Source: JACRCG01 sp964524835 (GTDB lineage Bacteria > Desulfobacterota > Desulfuromonadia > Geobacterales > Pseudopelobacteraceae). Taken from it: 64,000 nt of DNA. Shown here in pieces: positions 17,721 to 25,615 of this stretch (position 1 is its first letter; each line of letters opens with the position of its first letter). The stretch is from positions 1 to 64,000 of the forward strand of contig CAZGEG010000020.1 in the NCBI GenBank assembly GCA_964524835.1. Direction: 5' to 3'. The notes below the pieces were generated by a model. That model made no database searches. It was not told the DNA's origin and saw only the letters and a list, made by a program, of their open reading frames with translations. A program made the position numbers and the translations under genes.

Positions 17721-18808
17721 TGCACCCCCTGACGCCATCCATGGAGGCCCGGGATGCATGTACATCTCTTGGCAACCTGATTTCTGGCGACATAAACGCA
17801 AATCGCTTCGGCAGCTCCATCCTTCGTCTGCAGCGTCACTTCGAAATTTATGATTCCACCTGCCCGAAGCCGGTCATCTCTCCGGGGCTGATCGTCATCC
17901 CGGAGGTACGGATTCAGAGCGAACTGTATCTGCCGATTGCCGACATAACTGCCGTATTCAATCGCCTCTATTCCGCCGCACTGACCTATCCCCCGATACT
18001 TTCCAGTACGCCGTTCCATAACTCCATGAGCTGGGCTGACACTTTTGTCGAGCTGACGCAGTATGTGCAGTTCAACGCCAATCCGGCGCTGTTGCTGGAA
18101 AAACTGCTGACCAACCGGGAACTGCTGATTGATTTTTTGTTTGCTTCCTTCCTGCCGCGCCGATTCTACGGAGGTTTGGGGCGTTATCCGGTTCAGCAGA
18201 AATTCGTGCGGGAGTGGCTTAAAACAGTGAGGGCAGGGACACTGCAGTGTCTTGATGCTGCCTGCGGCACCGGAGAGGAGACTTACGGTCTTGCGCTGCT
18301 GCTGTCCGAAGAAGGATTGTCGCCCGAAGAGGTCCGGATTGTTGGCTGGACGCTTGAACCGCTGGAAGTCTGGGCAGCAACCCACTGCCGCTTCCCCCAC
18401 AACCCGCGCCGCGAGGCCCTGCTGAGGGAATCAGCAGCGGCACTCTTTCGGCGCGGATACGACCGCTGTATCAGCTTCAGCTGTCAGGATATTTTGACCT
18501 TACCCACACCACCTCTTCCTTCACTTTATAACCGTGGCGGAGGAACCGGTGAGAAGAGAATGTTTGATCTGATCATCTGCAACGGCCTGCTTGGCGGGCC
18601 GGTCATGCATGACAGAGGACATCTGGACCGGGCGGCCGGTAATCTTGCACAGCTGCTGTCACCCGGCGGGATACTGCTGGCGGCCGACCGTTTTCACGGC
18701 GGGTGGAAACGGAAATGCCCGCAGAACGAGCTGCGGGCATCTTTTGAAGCGCATGGCCTGCTTTATGTTGACACCGGCGAAGGGGTCGGCGGACTAAAAC
18801 CTGATTAA
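17720..18808 (+). CDS. CheR-like SAM-dependent methyltransferase domain protein
   Basis: The 362-residue protein has a divergent N-terminal half (about residues 1-165, unknown) and a CheR-type methyltransferase half. The latter contains the SAM loop LDAACGTGEETYGLAL, an acidic strand end VGWTLEPLEV, the CheR-like FDLIICNGLLGG and the late strand LLSPGGILLAADRFH. CheR enzymes methylate glutamates of chemoreceptors, but no chemoreceptor or CheB is nearby. The ATG overlaps the mqnE stop (TGATG), so it is coupled to menaquinone synthesis genes. Whether it methylates a protein or a small molecule is unknown. Confidence 0.72.
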   Translation: MHPLTPSMEARDACTSLGNLISGDINANRFGSSILRLQRHFEIYDSTCPKPVISPGLIVIPEVRIQSELYLPIADITAVFNRLYSAALTYPPILSSTPFHNSMSWADTFVELTQYVQFNANPALLLEKLLTNRELLIDFLFASFLPRRFYGGLGRYPVQQKFVREWLKTVRAGTLQCLDAACGTGEETYGLALLLSEEGLSPEEVRIVGWTLEPLEVWAATHCRFPHNPRREALLRESAAALFRRGYDRCISFSCQDILTLPTPPLPSLYNRGGGTGEKRMFDLIICNGLLGGPVMHDRGHLDRAAGNLAQLLSPGGILLAADRFHGGWKRKCPQNELRASFEAHGLLYVDTGEGVGGLKPD

Positions 18809-19777
18809 CAGTCCTCCCCAGGTCAGGCCTCCGCCAAATCCCATGGCCAGCACCAGGTGCCCCGGTTTGATCGTGCCGTTGCGCAGGTTTTCATCCAGCA
18901 CCAATGCAACAGAAGCTGCGGATGTGTTGCCGCACCGGTCAAGGTTGAGCAGGAAGCGCTCCTTGGGGAAACCGCTCTTTTTGGCGATGAAGTCGATCAT
19001 GCGCACGTTGGCCTGATGCGGAATGATGTAATCAAGATCAGCCGGGGTTATGCCGGCTTTTGCGCAAAGCGTGTTGATGATATCCGGAATGACCTCGGTC
19101 GCAAAGACGTAGACCTGCTTGCCGGCCATCTGGAAAAATATCTCGCGGGCATCGATCGTCTCGGGAGTGACCGGTTTGCGGGAACCTGACGAGGGGACCT
19201 GGATCAGCTGCCACCCCTTGCCATCACTGCGCATATAGGTGTGCTGCACCCCGGTACTTGAGTCTCCGCCGTTTGTCAGGATGGCGGCGCCGGCGCCGTC
19301 GCCAAAGAGCGGACAGCTGTTCTTGTCGTTGAAGTCGAGGATCTTGGAGTAGGTATCGGCTCCGATGGCCATGACGGTCTTGTATTTGCCGCACTTGATA
19401 AAGTTGTCGGCAATTTCCAGCGCAAAGACAAAGCTTGAGCAGACCGCGTTGACATCGAACGCGAAGGCATTCCGCGCGAGGATGTTTTCCTGCACAATGC
19501 AGGCGGTTGAGGGGAGGCTCATGTCAGGGGTCGAAGTGCCGACCACGATGCAGTCGATATCGGACGCTTCTATTCCTGCCGCTTCCAGAGCATTTTTTGC
19601 GGCAACCGTAGCCAGGTCGGAGGTGGCCTGGTCCGCATGGGCAAATCTCCGCTCGCGGATTCCGGTGCGGGAATAGATCCACTCGTCGGCATTTTCAACC
19701 AGATAGTCGAAATGACTGTTGGGTATCACACGATCCGGAAGACAAGAACCGCTTCCGATGATTTTTGAAATTATCAT
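18794..19777 (-). CDS. fabH: 3-oxoacyl-ACP synthase III
   Basis: The 327-residue ketosynthase has the FabH catalytic triad: C113 (VNAVCSSFVFALE), H254 (IIPHQANVRMID) and N284 (RCGNTSAASV). The C-terminal GGGLTWGGLLIRF motif is also typical. It starts fatty-acid synthesis by condensing acetyl-CoA or a branched acyl-CoA with malonyl-ACP. No other fab genes flank it, so it may be one of several KASIII copies. Its 3' end overlaps the convergent CheR-like gene by 15 bp. Confidence 0.93.
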   Translation of the reverse strand: MIISKIIGSGSCLPDRVIPNSHFDYLVENADEWIYSRTGIRERRFAHADQATSDLATVAAKNALEAAGIEASDIDCIVVGTSTPDMSLPSTACIVQENILARNAFAFDVNAVCSSFVFALEIADNFIKCGKYKTVMAIGADTYSKILDFNDKNSCPLFGDGAGAAILTNGGDSSTGVQHTYMRSDGKGWQLIQVPSSGSRKPVTPETIDAREIFFQMAGKQVYVFATEVIPDIINTLCAKAGITPADLDYIIPHQANVRMIDFIAKKSGFPKERFLLNLDRCGNTSAASVALVLDENLRNGTIKPGHLVLAMGFGGGLTWGGLLIRF

Positions 19778-19911
19778 TGTTTCCCCGATTCCGCCCGCAC
19801 AAGCAAGCGAATTTCATTTTAAATAAAGCTTTTCATATATCTCACAAAATAACGCCGTTTGTCAAGGCCACTGCTCGACGACGGCTCCGCGCAATCCGGA
19901 GCAGAACCCGG

Positions 19912-20235
19912 CTATTCATTTTCTCTGAATCTGAGAATATCGACGACAGAAAACGTCCAGACCAGAAAAAATGCGCCCAGAACCGCTTTGCCGAAGCCTC
20001 TGGCACCATCAAGTGCCTTCATGACCTCGGAGGGCGTTATGCTGATCGCCCCGCCGGCAATCTGAGCCGCTATCACCGGTGAAAGCCCCCGCAGCAGGAC
20101 AAACAGCGCCAGCAGCAGCACCAGGTTGACAAGTACAAGAAGAATTCCCCCGACCATTTTGCGGCCGAGATAGAGCTGCCCGAGCCCCGGCAGCACCAGG
20201 GCCGAAAGCAGTAGAGCCGTCAGCTTTTTATTCAT
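19912..20235 (-). CDS. small membrane protein, TM2/DUF5683-like
   Basis: The 107-residue protein has two strong hydrophobic segments near residues 5-50, with the motif LPGLGQLYLGRKMVGG between helices, and a third near the C-terminus. LPGxGQxYxGR is typical of TM2-like and DUF5683 membrane proteins of unknown function. It is transcribed away from yggT. The family match is by motif only. Confidence 0.6.
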   Translation of the reverse strand: MNKKLTALLLSALVLPGLGQLYLGRKMVGGILLVLVNLVLLLALFVLLRGLSPVIAAQIAGGAISITPSEVMKALDGARGFGKAVLGAFFLVWTFSVVDILRFRENE

Positions 20236-20394
20236 ATTCCGTATCCCCCTGTCACAAATGAGTCGAGAATGTTATCCGGGTTTGCACAACCGATGATTCC
20301 GATTATCAGCGGCCAACACCCTTTCTGTTTTGACTTTGCAGAAGCATTAAGGCATAGTAAGGCCGTTTTTACTCAGTACTCCGGGAGTGCATCG

Positions 20395-20721
20395 ATGGTT
20401 CTACTTGGAAACATACTGCTGGCTCTGGCCAAACTGGTTGAACTTGCCAGCGGAATTCTCACGCTGTACAAATATATCCTGCTGGCCAGCGTAGTCGTCT
20501 CATGGGTTAACGCGGACCCCTACAACCCGCTCGTCAATTTCATCCATCGCGTAACAGAACCGGTATTGCGGCGTATCCGCCGGCATATGCCCGACACCGG
20601 CATGCTGGACCTGTCGCCGCTGGTCGCCTTTGCCGCTATTTATGTCCTGCAGATTATCTTTTTCGATACCGCCTACCATTATCTGATCAGCACCAGCATG
20701 ACACTCAAGGTTGGAGGCTGA
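20395..20721 (+). CDS. yggT: YggT family membrane protein
   Basis: The start was placed at ATG 20395 (GGGAG upstream), giving MVLLGNILLALAKLVELA and a 108-residue protein; an upstream in-frame start adds 42 residues without hydrophobic character. The YggT signature is visible: YKYILLASVVVSWVNADPYNPLVNFIHRVTEP is recognisable from its parts SWVNADPYNP and RVTEPVLRRIRR. There are two to three membrane helices. In many genomes yggT sits beside divIVA and yggU; here those two are about 9 kb away at 29514-30288. Confidence 0.88.
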   Translation: MVLLGNILLALAKLVELASGILTLYKYILLASVVVSWVNADPYNPLVNFIHRVTEPVLRRIRRHMPDTGMLDLSPLVAFAAIYVLQIIFFDTAYHYLISTSMTLKVGG

Positions 20722-20781
20722 CCCCGGAGACCCGCATCAAATGACTGTAGCCGGTTAATATCTCCTGCGGCAAAATTAACC

Positions 20782-20815
20782 AAAAAAAAACCCCGGAGAG
20801 TATCCGGGGTTTTCG
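20782..20815. terminator. bidirectional terminator between yggT and cspA
   Basis: CCCCGGA and TCCGGGG pair around a short loop. On the minus strand the stem is followed by ten T residues, a canonical terminator for cspA. On the plus strand GGGGTTTTCGG follows, which could end the yggT transcript. Confidence 0.85.
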
Positions 20816-20835
20816 GGTTTGAATCGAAGCAGACC

Positions 20836-21036
20836 TTAAATTCTTGTTACGTTCGCGGCCTGAAGCCCTTTCGGACCCTTTGTTACTTCAAAAGTTACTC
20901 TATCGCCTTCTGCAAGGGATTTGAAACCTTCGCCAGCGATTGCGGAGAAATGGCAGAATACATCTTCGCCACCTTCCTGCTCAAGAAATCCAAAACCCTT
21001 GCTGTCGTTAAACCATTTTACTGTTCCGTTTACCAT
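20836..21036 (-). CDS. cspA: cold shock protein, CspA family
   Basis: The 66-residue single-OB-fold protein carries the RNA-binding motifs KGFGFLEQ (RNP1) and DVFCHFSAI (RNP2) and the typical N-terminus NGTVKWFNDSKG. It binds single-stranded nucleic acid and melts RNA structure. CAGGAGAAG is a good ribosome site, a sigma-70 promoter lies about 60 bp upstream and a strong terminator follows, so it is monocistronic. Confidence 0.95.
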   Translation of the reverse strand: MVNGTVKWFNDSKGFGFLEQEGGEDVFCHFSAIAGEGFKSLAEGDRVTFEVTKGPKGLQAANVTRI

Positions 21037-21095
21037 GTGCTTACTTCTCCTGATTCTTCTTAATGATTTTATCCGGATATATCCGAACTTTTTTT

Positions 21096-21125
21096 ACTCT
21101 ACCAGTCTCGTGCAATCCCTGTCAA
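21096..21125 (-). promoter_or_regulatory. promoter of cspA
   Basis: On the minus strand TTGACA and TAGAGT are separated by 18 bp. The leader then contains the perfect 12-bp palindrome CGGATATATCCG at 21074-21085, which may fold in the mRNA or act as an operator. Confidence 0.55.
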
Positions 21126-21190
21126 GCAAATTAATTATAGTCATGCCTAATTATTTTTTTGTTGTATACGGATCGGCGTATGCCGTTTAT

Positions 21191-22144
21191 CTACCTGTGA
21201 GCGGGAGACCGGCTGACTGGTGGAGAAATGCCGCAGCTGCGGATTATTTCCCTCGCCTGTGCCGGTTGATCTCCACTACCTTCAATCCAGTTGATAGCAA
21301 CTCCGTGCCGTTCCATCCGCCGGAACCAGTTCCCCTGCCGTTTTGCAAAATCATGGATCGCGCTGTTCAGCCTCTGGAACATATCGTTCCTGTTCATGTC
21401 ACCCCGGAGATAGGCCCCCACATAACGGTACTCAAGACCGTAATAATCCAGCCGCTCCCATGCTATCCCGCTCGCATGCAGCCGCTGCACCTCTTCAATC
21501 ATACCGCTGTCGAGGCGCTCTCTCAGGCGTTCGGTTATGCGTCGCCGCAACGCTTCACGCTCCCAGTGGATACCGATTACAACCGTCTGAAGCGCGGGGA
21601 GCAGCTCCGGGACGGGCCCCTCTTCGGCCTCGCCACGGGCAATTTCAATCGCCCGGACGGTACGCTCGCGATCCAGCAGATCGGTACGGTTATGCTGATC
21701 AGGCCTGAGGCGCCATAATTCCTCAACCAATTCTGCATCAGTAAGCCTCGCCAACTCGGCACGCAGATCAGTGTTATACGGCACCTCGACCATGCGGTAG
21801 CCGCGCAGGGCTGCATCCAGATACATGCCGCTCCCGCCGCACAGAACCGGAACGCCCCCCCGTGCGGCTATCTCCGCACAGGCTTTCAGGAACCTGCGCT
21901 GGAACTCGAAGACGCTGAATTCCCCCCCGGCATCAAGGATATCGATCAGATGATGCGGGACCCGGCCGTATTCATGGAGGTCCTTGCCGCTGCCGATATC
22001 CATGCCGCGGAAAACCTGGCGCGAATCGGCAGAAACAATCTCCCCACCGATCTCCTCTGCAAGACCAACGGCCAGGCGAGTCTTGCCTGAAGCGGTCGGT
22101 CCGAGGATGACGAGCATATCGAATAATTCCCCCCGCTCAGTCAT
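21191..22144 (-). CDS. miaA: tRNA dimethylallyltransferase MiaA
   Basis: The 317-residue protein begins with the P-loop GPTASGKTRLAVGLAEE, then SADSRQVFRGMDIGSGK, VPHHLIDIL and GGSGMYLDAALRG, the expected MiaA order. It adds a dimethylallyl group to A37 of tRNAs reading UNN codons. The segment MDIGSGKDLHEYG differs from the usual MDIGTAKPT and resembles a divergent MiaA subgroup. A second miaA elsewhere in the genome would fit this. The gene overlaps the uvrC stop by eight bases. Confidence 0.9.
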   Translation of the reverse strand: MTERGELFDMLVILGPTASGKTRLAVGLAEEIGGEIVSADSRQVFRGMDIGSGKDLHEYGRVPHHLIDILDAGGEFSVFEFQRRFLKACAEIAARGGVPVLCGGSGMYLDAALRGYRMVEVPYNTDLRAELARLTDAELVEELWRLRPDQHNRTDLLDRERTVRAIEIARGEAEEGPVPELLPALQTVVIGIHWEREALRRRITERLRERLDSGMIEEVQRLHASGIAWERLDYYGLEYRYVGAYLRGDMNRNDMFQRLNSAIHDFAKRQGNWFRRMERHGVAINWIEGSGDQPAQAREIIRSCGISPPVSRSPAHR

Positions 22145-23969
22145 GGTGCAGCCCTCTGTACACAGCCTCTGCTGCAGTCCGGTTCATGCCCGGAACCTCC
22201 AGGAGATCATCCACTGCCGCCTCCTTAATCCGTTGCAGACTGCCGAAATGTTTCAGCAGCGCAATCCGGCGTTTCGGGCCAATTCCGGGAAACGCTTCAA
22301 TCGCAGAGGCAAGCCCCTCTTTGCCGCGCAGTTTACGGTGATACCCGATCGCAAAACGGTGCGCCTCATCGCGGATAGCTGCAAGCAGCAGCAGCGGCCT
22401 TGAATTCTGGCGCATTACGACAGGGTTCTTCCTGCCGGGAAGGAAAACCCGCTCAGCGCTTTTATGGACAACAAGCGAGGAAGAGTCATGCAGTACCCGG
22501 CTCTTGGCCAGCGACACCAGATCGAACTGCCCTGCCAAGCCGAGCTCGGCTATTATCTCCTGCACCGCATTCAACTGCCCGATCCCTCCATCGACAACCA
22601 CCAGGTCGGGAAGACCTCTCTTTTCGCAACTATCAGGGCTGAATCGACGCTGAAATACTTCCCGCAACATGGCAAAATCATCCTGGCCTTCAACGGTCCG
22701 GATGCGGTAGTGGCGGTACTCCCGCCGGGCAGCCCTGCCGGAAGTAAACTGGACGCAGCTCCCCACCGAAAAGCGCCCCTGAATGGTGGAGATATCATAG
22801 CACTCGATCCGCCGGGGAATCCGGGTCAACTGAAGCCGCCTGGAAAGATCAACCAGCACCGCCTCGGCTGTCGCCTCCTTCTCATCGCGCTCCCGGCAGG
22901 CAGACATGGCATTCTTACCGGCCAGAGCGACCAGTTCACGCTTTGTTCCCCGTTGCGGGTGGAAGAGCGACACCCTGCCCCCTTTCAACTCGCTGAACAG
23001 CTCGGCAAGAGTCCCCAGGCCATCGACTTCCATCGGGAGCAGAATCTCTTCCGGGATAAAAACCGTGCCGGTGTAATACTGTTGCAAAAATGCCGATACC
23101 GCTGCGGCATCATCCAGTTCCCAGGAGACAGTGAACAGGCGGCTTCCTGAAAGGACTCCCGCGCGGATGAACAGCAGAGCCAGCTCGACCCGGTTCCCGT
23201 CACGGAAGAAGCCGACGACGTCACAGTCACCGCCGCGCAGCACAACCTTCTGTTTTTCCACCGTTACTTCAATAGAGTGGAGCAGATCTCTCCAGCGGGC
23301 GGCCTCTTCATAGTTCAAACGTGCCGAGGCCTCGGTCATGCGCCGCTTGAAATCGGCGACGAGCAACCGCCCCTTCCCCTCAAGGAAGAGCATCGCCCCT
23401 TCCACCAGTGCCGCATAGGCTTCCCGCGTTATCAAGCCGTGGCAGGGAGCGCTGCACTGACCGATCTGGTGATACAGGCAGGGTCGCGGTCGGGACATAC
23501 AGGTGGCAAGAGGATAGTGCCGCAGCGGAAACATCCGGATCATCTGCCGGAGTACCTCCCGCGCAGCAGAACCGGACGAGTATGGACCGAAATACATGGC
23601 ATCGTCGCCTGGGCGCTTGCGTACGACAGTGAAGCGCGCAAACTCCTCGCGCGGATCAATCCGCAACGAAAAATAGGTCTTGTCATCCTTGAGACTCAGG
23701 TTATAGCGGGGATGATGCTGCTTGATGAGGGTGTTTTCCAGCAGCAGCGCTTCTTTCTCCGTGTCGGTAAGCACAACATCGATATCGGCAACTTTGGCCA
23801 TCAGGAACTTGACATGATACCTTGAATCGCCTGACGGATTGAAGTATGAGCGCACCCTTTGCCGCAGGCTTCGGGCCTTGCCGACATATATTATTTCGCC
23901 GACGAGGTCGCGCATCAGATACACCCCCGGCGAGGCCGGAAACTTCTGTATTTTTTCTTCGAGGGTCAT
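22137..23969 (-). CDS. uvrC: excinuclease ABC subunit C
   Basis: From the ATG at 23969 (AGGA eight bases upstream) the protein is 610 residues, normal for UvrC. It has an N-terminal GIY-YIG nuclease (GVYLMRD, IIYVGKARSLRQRVRSYF in parts), a Cys-rich region (CMSRPRPCLYHQIGQCSAPC), a UVR motif (NYEEAARWRDLL), a C-terminal RNase H-like nuclease and helix-hairpin-helix motifs (FPGIGPKRRIALL). It makes the 3' and 5' incisions in nucleotide excision repair with UvrAB. An alternative GTG at 23993 has no ribosome site. Confidence 0.95.
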   Translation of the reverse strand: MTLEEKIQKFPASPGVYLMRDLVGEIIYVGKARSLRQRVRSYFNPSGDSRYHVKFLMAKVADIDVVLTDTEKEALLLENTLIKQHHPRYNLSLKDDKTYFSLRIDPREEFARFTVVRKRPGDDAMYFGPYSSGSAAREVLRQMIRMFPLRHYPLATCMSRPRPCLYHQIGQCSAPCHGLITREAYAALVEGAMLFLEGKGRLLVADFKRRMTEASARLNYEEAARWRDLLHSIEVTVEKQKVVLRGGDCDVVGFFRDGNRVELALLFIRAGVLSGSRLFTVSWELDDAAAVSAFLQQYYTGTVFIPEEILLPMEVDGLGTLAELFSELKGGRVSLFHPQRGTKRELVALAGKNAMSACRERDEKEATAEAVLVDLSRRLQLTRIPRRIECYDISTIQGRFSVGSCVQFTSGRAARREYRHYRIRTVEGQDDFAMLREVFQRRFSPDSCEKRGLPDLVVVDGGIGQLNAVQEIIAELGLAGQFDLVSLAKSRVLHDSSSLVVHKSAERVFLPGRKNPVVMRQNSRPLLLLAAIRDEAHRFAIGYHRKLRGKEGLASAIEAFPGIGPKRRIALLKHFGSLQRIKEAAVDDLLEVPGMNRTAAEAVYRGLHHD

Positions 23970-24128
23970 GACCGCAATCCTACCTGTTTGCACCCGGAAT
24001 GGGAAGCGTCTTCATCAGCAGGGCAACTGCCTGCTTTTACGGCAGATGCCGAATATTGAGGCAGGCATCCGGAAAGATTGTGGCCGAAAATATGCAATGA
24101 AATCGTGCTGTTGCCATAATCGGGAGAT

Positions 24129-24144
24129 TGGCCGCGTTCTTGCT
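24129..24144 (+). promoter_or_regulatory. putative sigma-54 promoter for amt
   Basis: TGGCCGCGTTCTTGCT has GG and GC at the -24 and -12 positions with correct spacing and an intact TTGC. It is 54 bp before the amt start, consistent with nitrogen-regulated expression through NtrC and RpoN. Confidence 0.55.
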
Positions 24145-24197
24145 TCAGAGCAGTCTCGCCCAAAGACGGGCAACAGACACCAACGGGGGTAATCTGT

Positions 24198-25418
24198 ATG
24201 GAATCAATGTCAACGATGGCAGGCCTGAAGAGCAGTGCGGATGTTCTTTTCCTTATGCTGGGCGCGGTGATGGTGTTCGCGATGCACGCCGGCTTCGCCT
24301 TTCTTGAAGTCGGAACGGTGCGCAAAAAAAACCAGGTGAATGCACTCGTCAAGATTCTTACAGACTGGTCCGTTTCAACGGTCGTCTACTTTGTCGTCGG
24401 CTTTCCTATCGCCTACGGCATCTCGTTTTTGAAGCCGGCCGGAGAACTGCTCGGAGAAACCCGGGGTTACGATCTGGTCCATTTCTTCTTTCTGCTCTGT
24501 TTTGCCGCCTGTATCCCCGCCATTATTTCCGGGGGCATCGCAGAACGGGCCAAGTTCTGGCCGCAGGTAACCGCCGGTGCCATCTTCGCCGGAATCACCT
24601 ACCCGCTGTTCGAATCGCTGATTTGGGGACAGAACGCCGCCGGCTTGCAGCGGCTTTTCAAATCGATCGGAGGAGCCGAATTCCATGACTACGCCGGCTC
24701 GGTGGTCGTCCATTCAATCGGCGGCTGGATTGCACTACCTGCTGTTATCATCCTCGGCCCGCGCATGGGCCGCTATGTTAGAGGCAAATCCCACCCTATC
24801 CTGGTCAGCAACATCCCCTTCCTGTCACTCGGATCATGGATTCTGGCGGTCGGCTGGTTCGGCTTTAATGTCATGAGCGCCGGAAACCTGGAAAAGATTT
24901 CCGGCCTGGTGGCGGTCAACTCGCTGATGGCGATGGTCGGCGGAGTGATTGCAGCACTGGTCGCCGGCAAGAACGACCCCGGCTTTATCCACAATGGTGC
25001 CCTGGCCGGACTGATCGCGGTCTGTGCCGGCAGCGACATCATGCACCCGCTGGGGGCCTTTCTGGTCGGCTGCATCGCCTCGGTAATTTTTGTCTACGGT
25101 TTCCATTATGAGCAGGAAACCCTTAAAATCGACGATGTGCTCGGAGTATGGCCGCTGCACGGTGTGATCGGCACCTGGGGAGGGATCGCTGCCGGCATCT
25201 TCGGACAGAAATTTCTGGGAGGGATGGGTGGAGTAAGCTTCATTTCCCAGCTGGGCGGGAGTGTTCTTGCGGTTATTTTTGCCCTCGCCAGCAGTTTTAT
25301 TGTTTACGGAGCCCTTAACAAGACCGTAGGAATCCGCCTTAGCCAGGAAGAAGAGTTTAACGGGGCCGACATTTCGATTCACAACATCGGAGCCTACCCG
25401 GAAGACAGCATTCGGTGA
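24198..25418 (+). CDS. amt: ammonium transporter Amt
   Basis: The 406-residue membrane protein is a full Amt/MEP channel with eleven predicted helices. The two pore histidines are visible in AGSVVVHSIGGW and GVWPLHGVIGTWGG. The Amt motif region GGIAERAKFWPQ is present. It conducts ammonium into the cell. GGGGG precedes the start. glnK/glnB, which usually follows amt, is absent in the downstream 200 bp. Confidence 0.93.
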   Translation: MESMSTMAGLKSSADVLFLMLGAVMVFAMHAGFAFLEVGTVRKKNQVNALVKILTDWSVSTVVYFVVGFPIAYGISFLKPAGELLGETRGYDLVHFFFLLCFAACIPAIISGGIAERAKFWPQVTAGAIFAGITYPLFESLIWGQNAAGLQRLFKSIGGAEFHDYAGSVVVHSIGGWIALPAVIILGPRMGRYVRGKSHPILVSNIPFLSLGSWILAVGWFGFNVMSAGNLEKISGLVAVNSLMAMVGGVIAALVAGKNDPGFIHNGALAGLIAVCAGSDIMHPLGAFLVGCIASVIFVYGFHYEQETLKIDDVLGVWPLHGVIGTWGGIAAGIFGQKFLGGMGGVSFISQLGGSVLAVIFALASSFIVYGALNKTVGIRLSQEEEFNGADISIHNIGAYPEDSIR

Positions 25419-25615
25419 TGGCGGAGGTGATCATTACCGGCAAACTGAATCCCTTTGAAAGCCGCATACGACAACGGTTGCTAACGCACTGACATACCGT
25501 TTCTTTCGTTGACAATGGCGCGGAGAGGTGCTACTTAAGAGGCATTTTACCTGCAGAGTCTATCTGCTCTCCGTGCGCCGTCTTCTGCGTAGCCGGCCAA
25601 AAGAGGTCCACTATC
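25419..25615 (+). other. spacer between amt and the coiled-coil protein gene
   Basis: No gene is visible in these 197 bp. TTGACA at 25509 is a possible -35 element for the downstream GTG-initiated gene, but the -10 match at the right spacing is poor. Confidence 0.3.
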
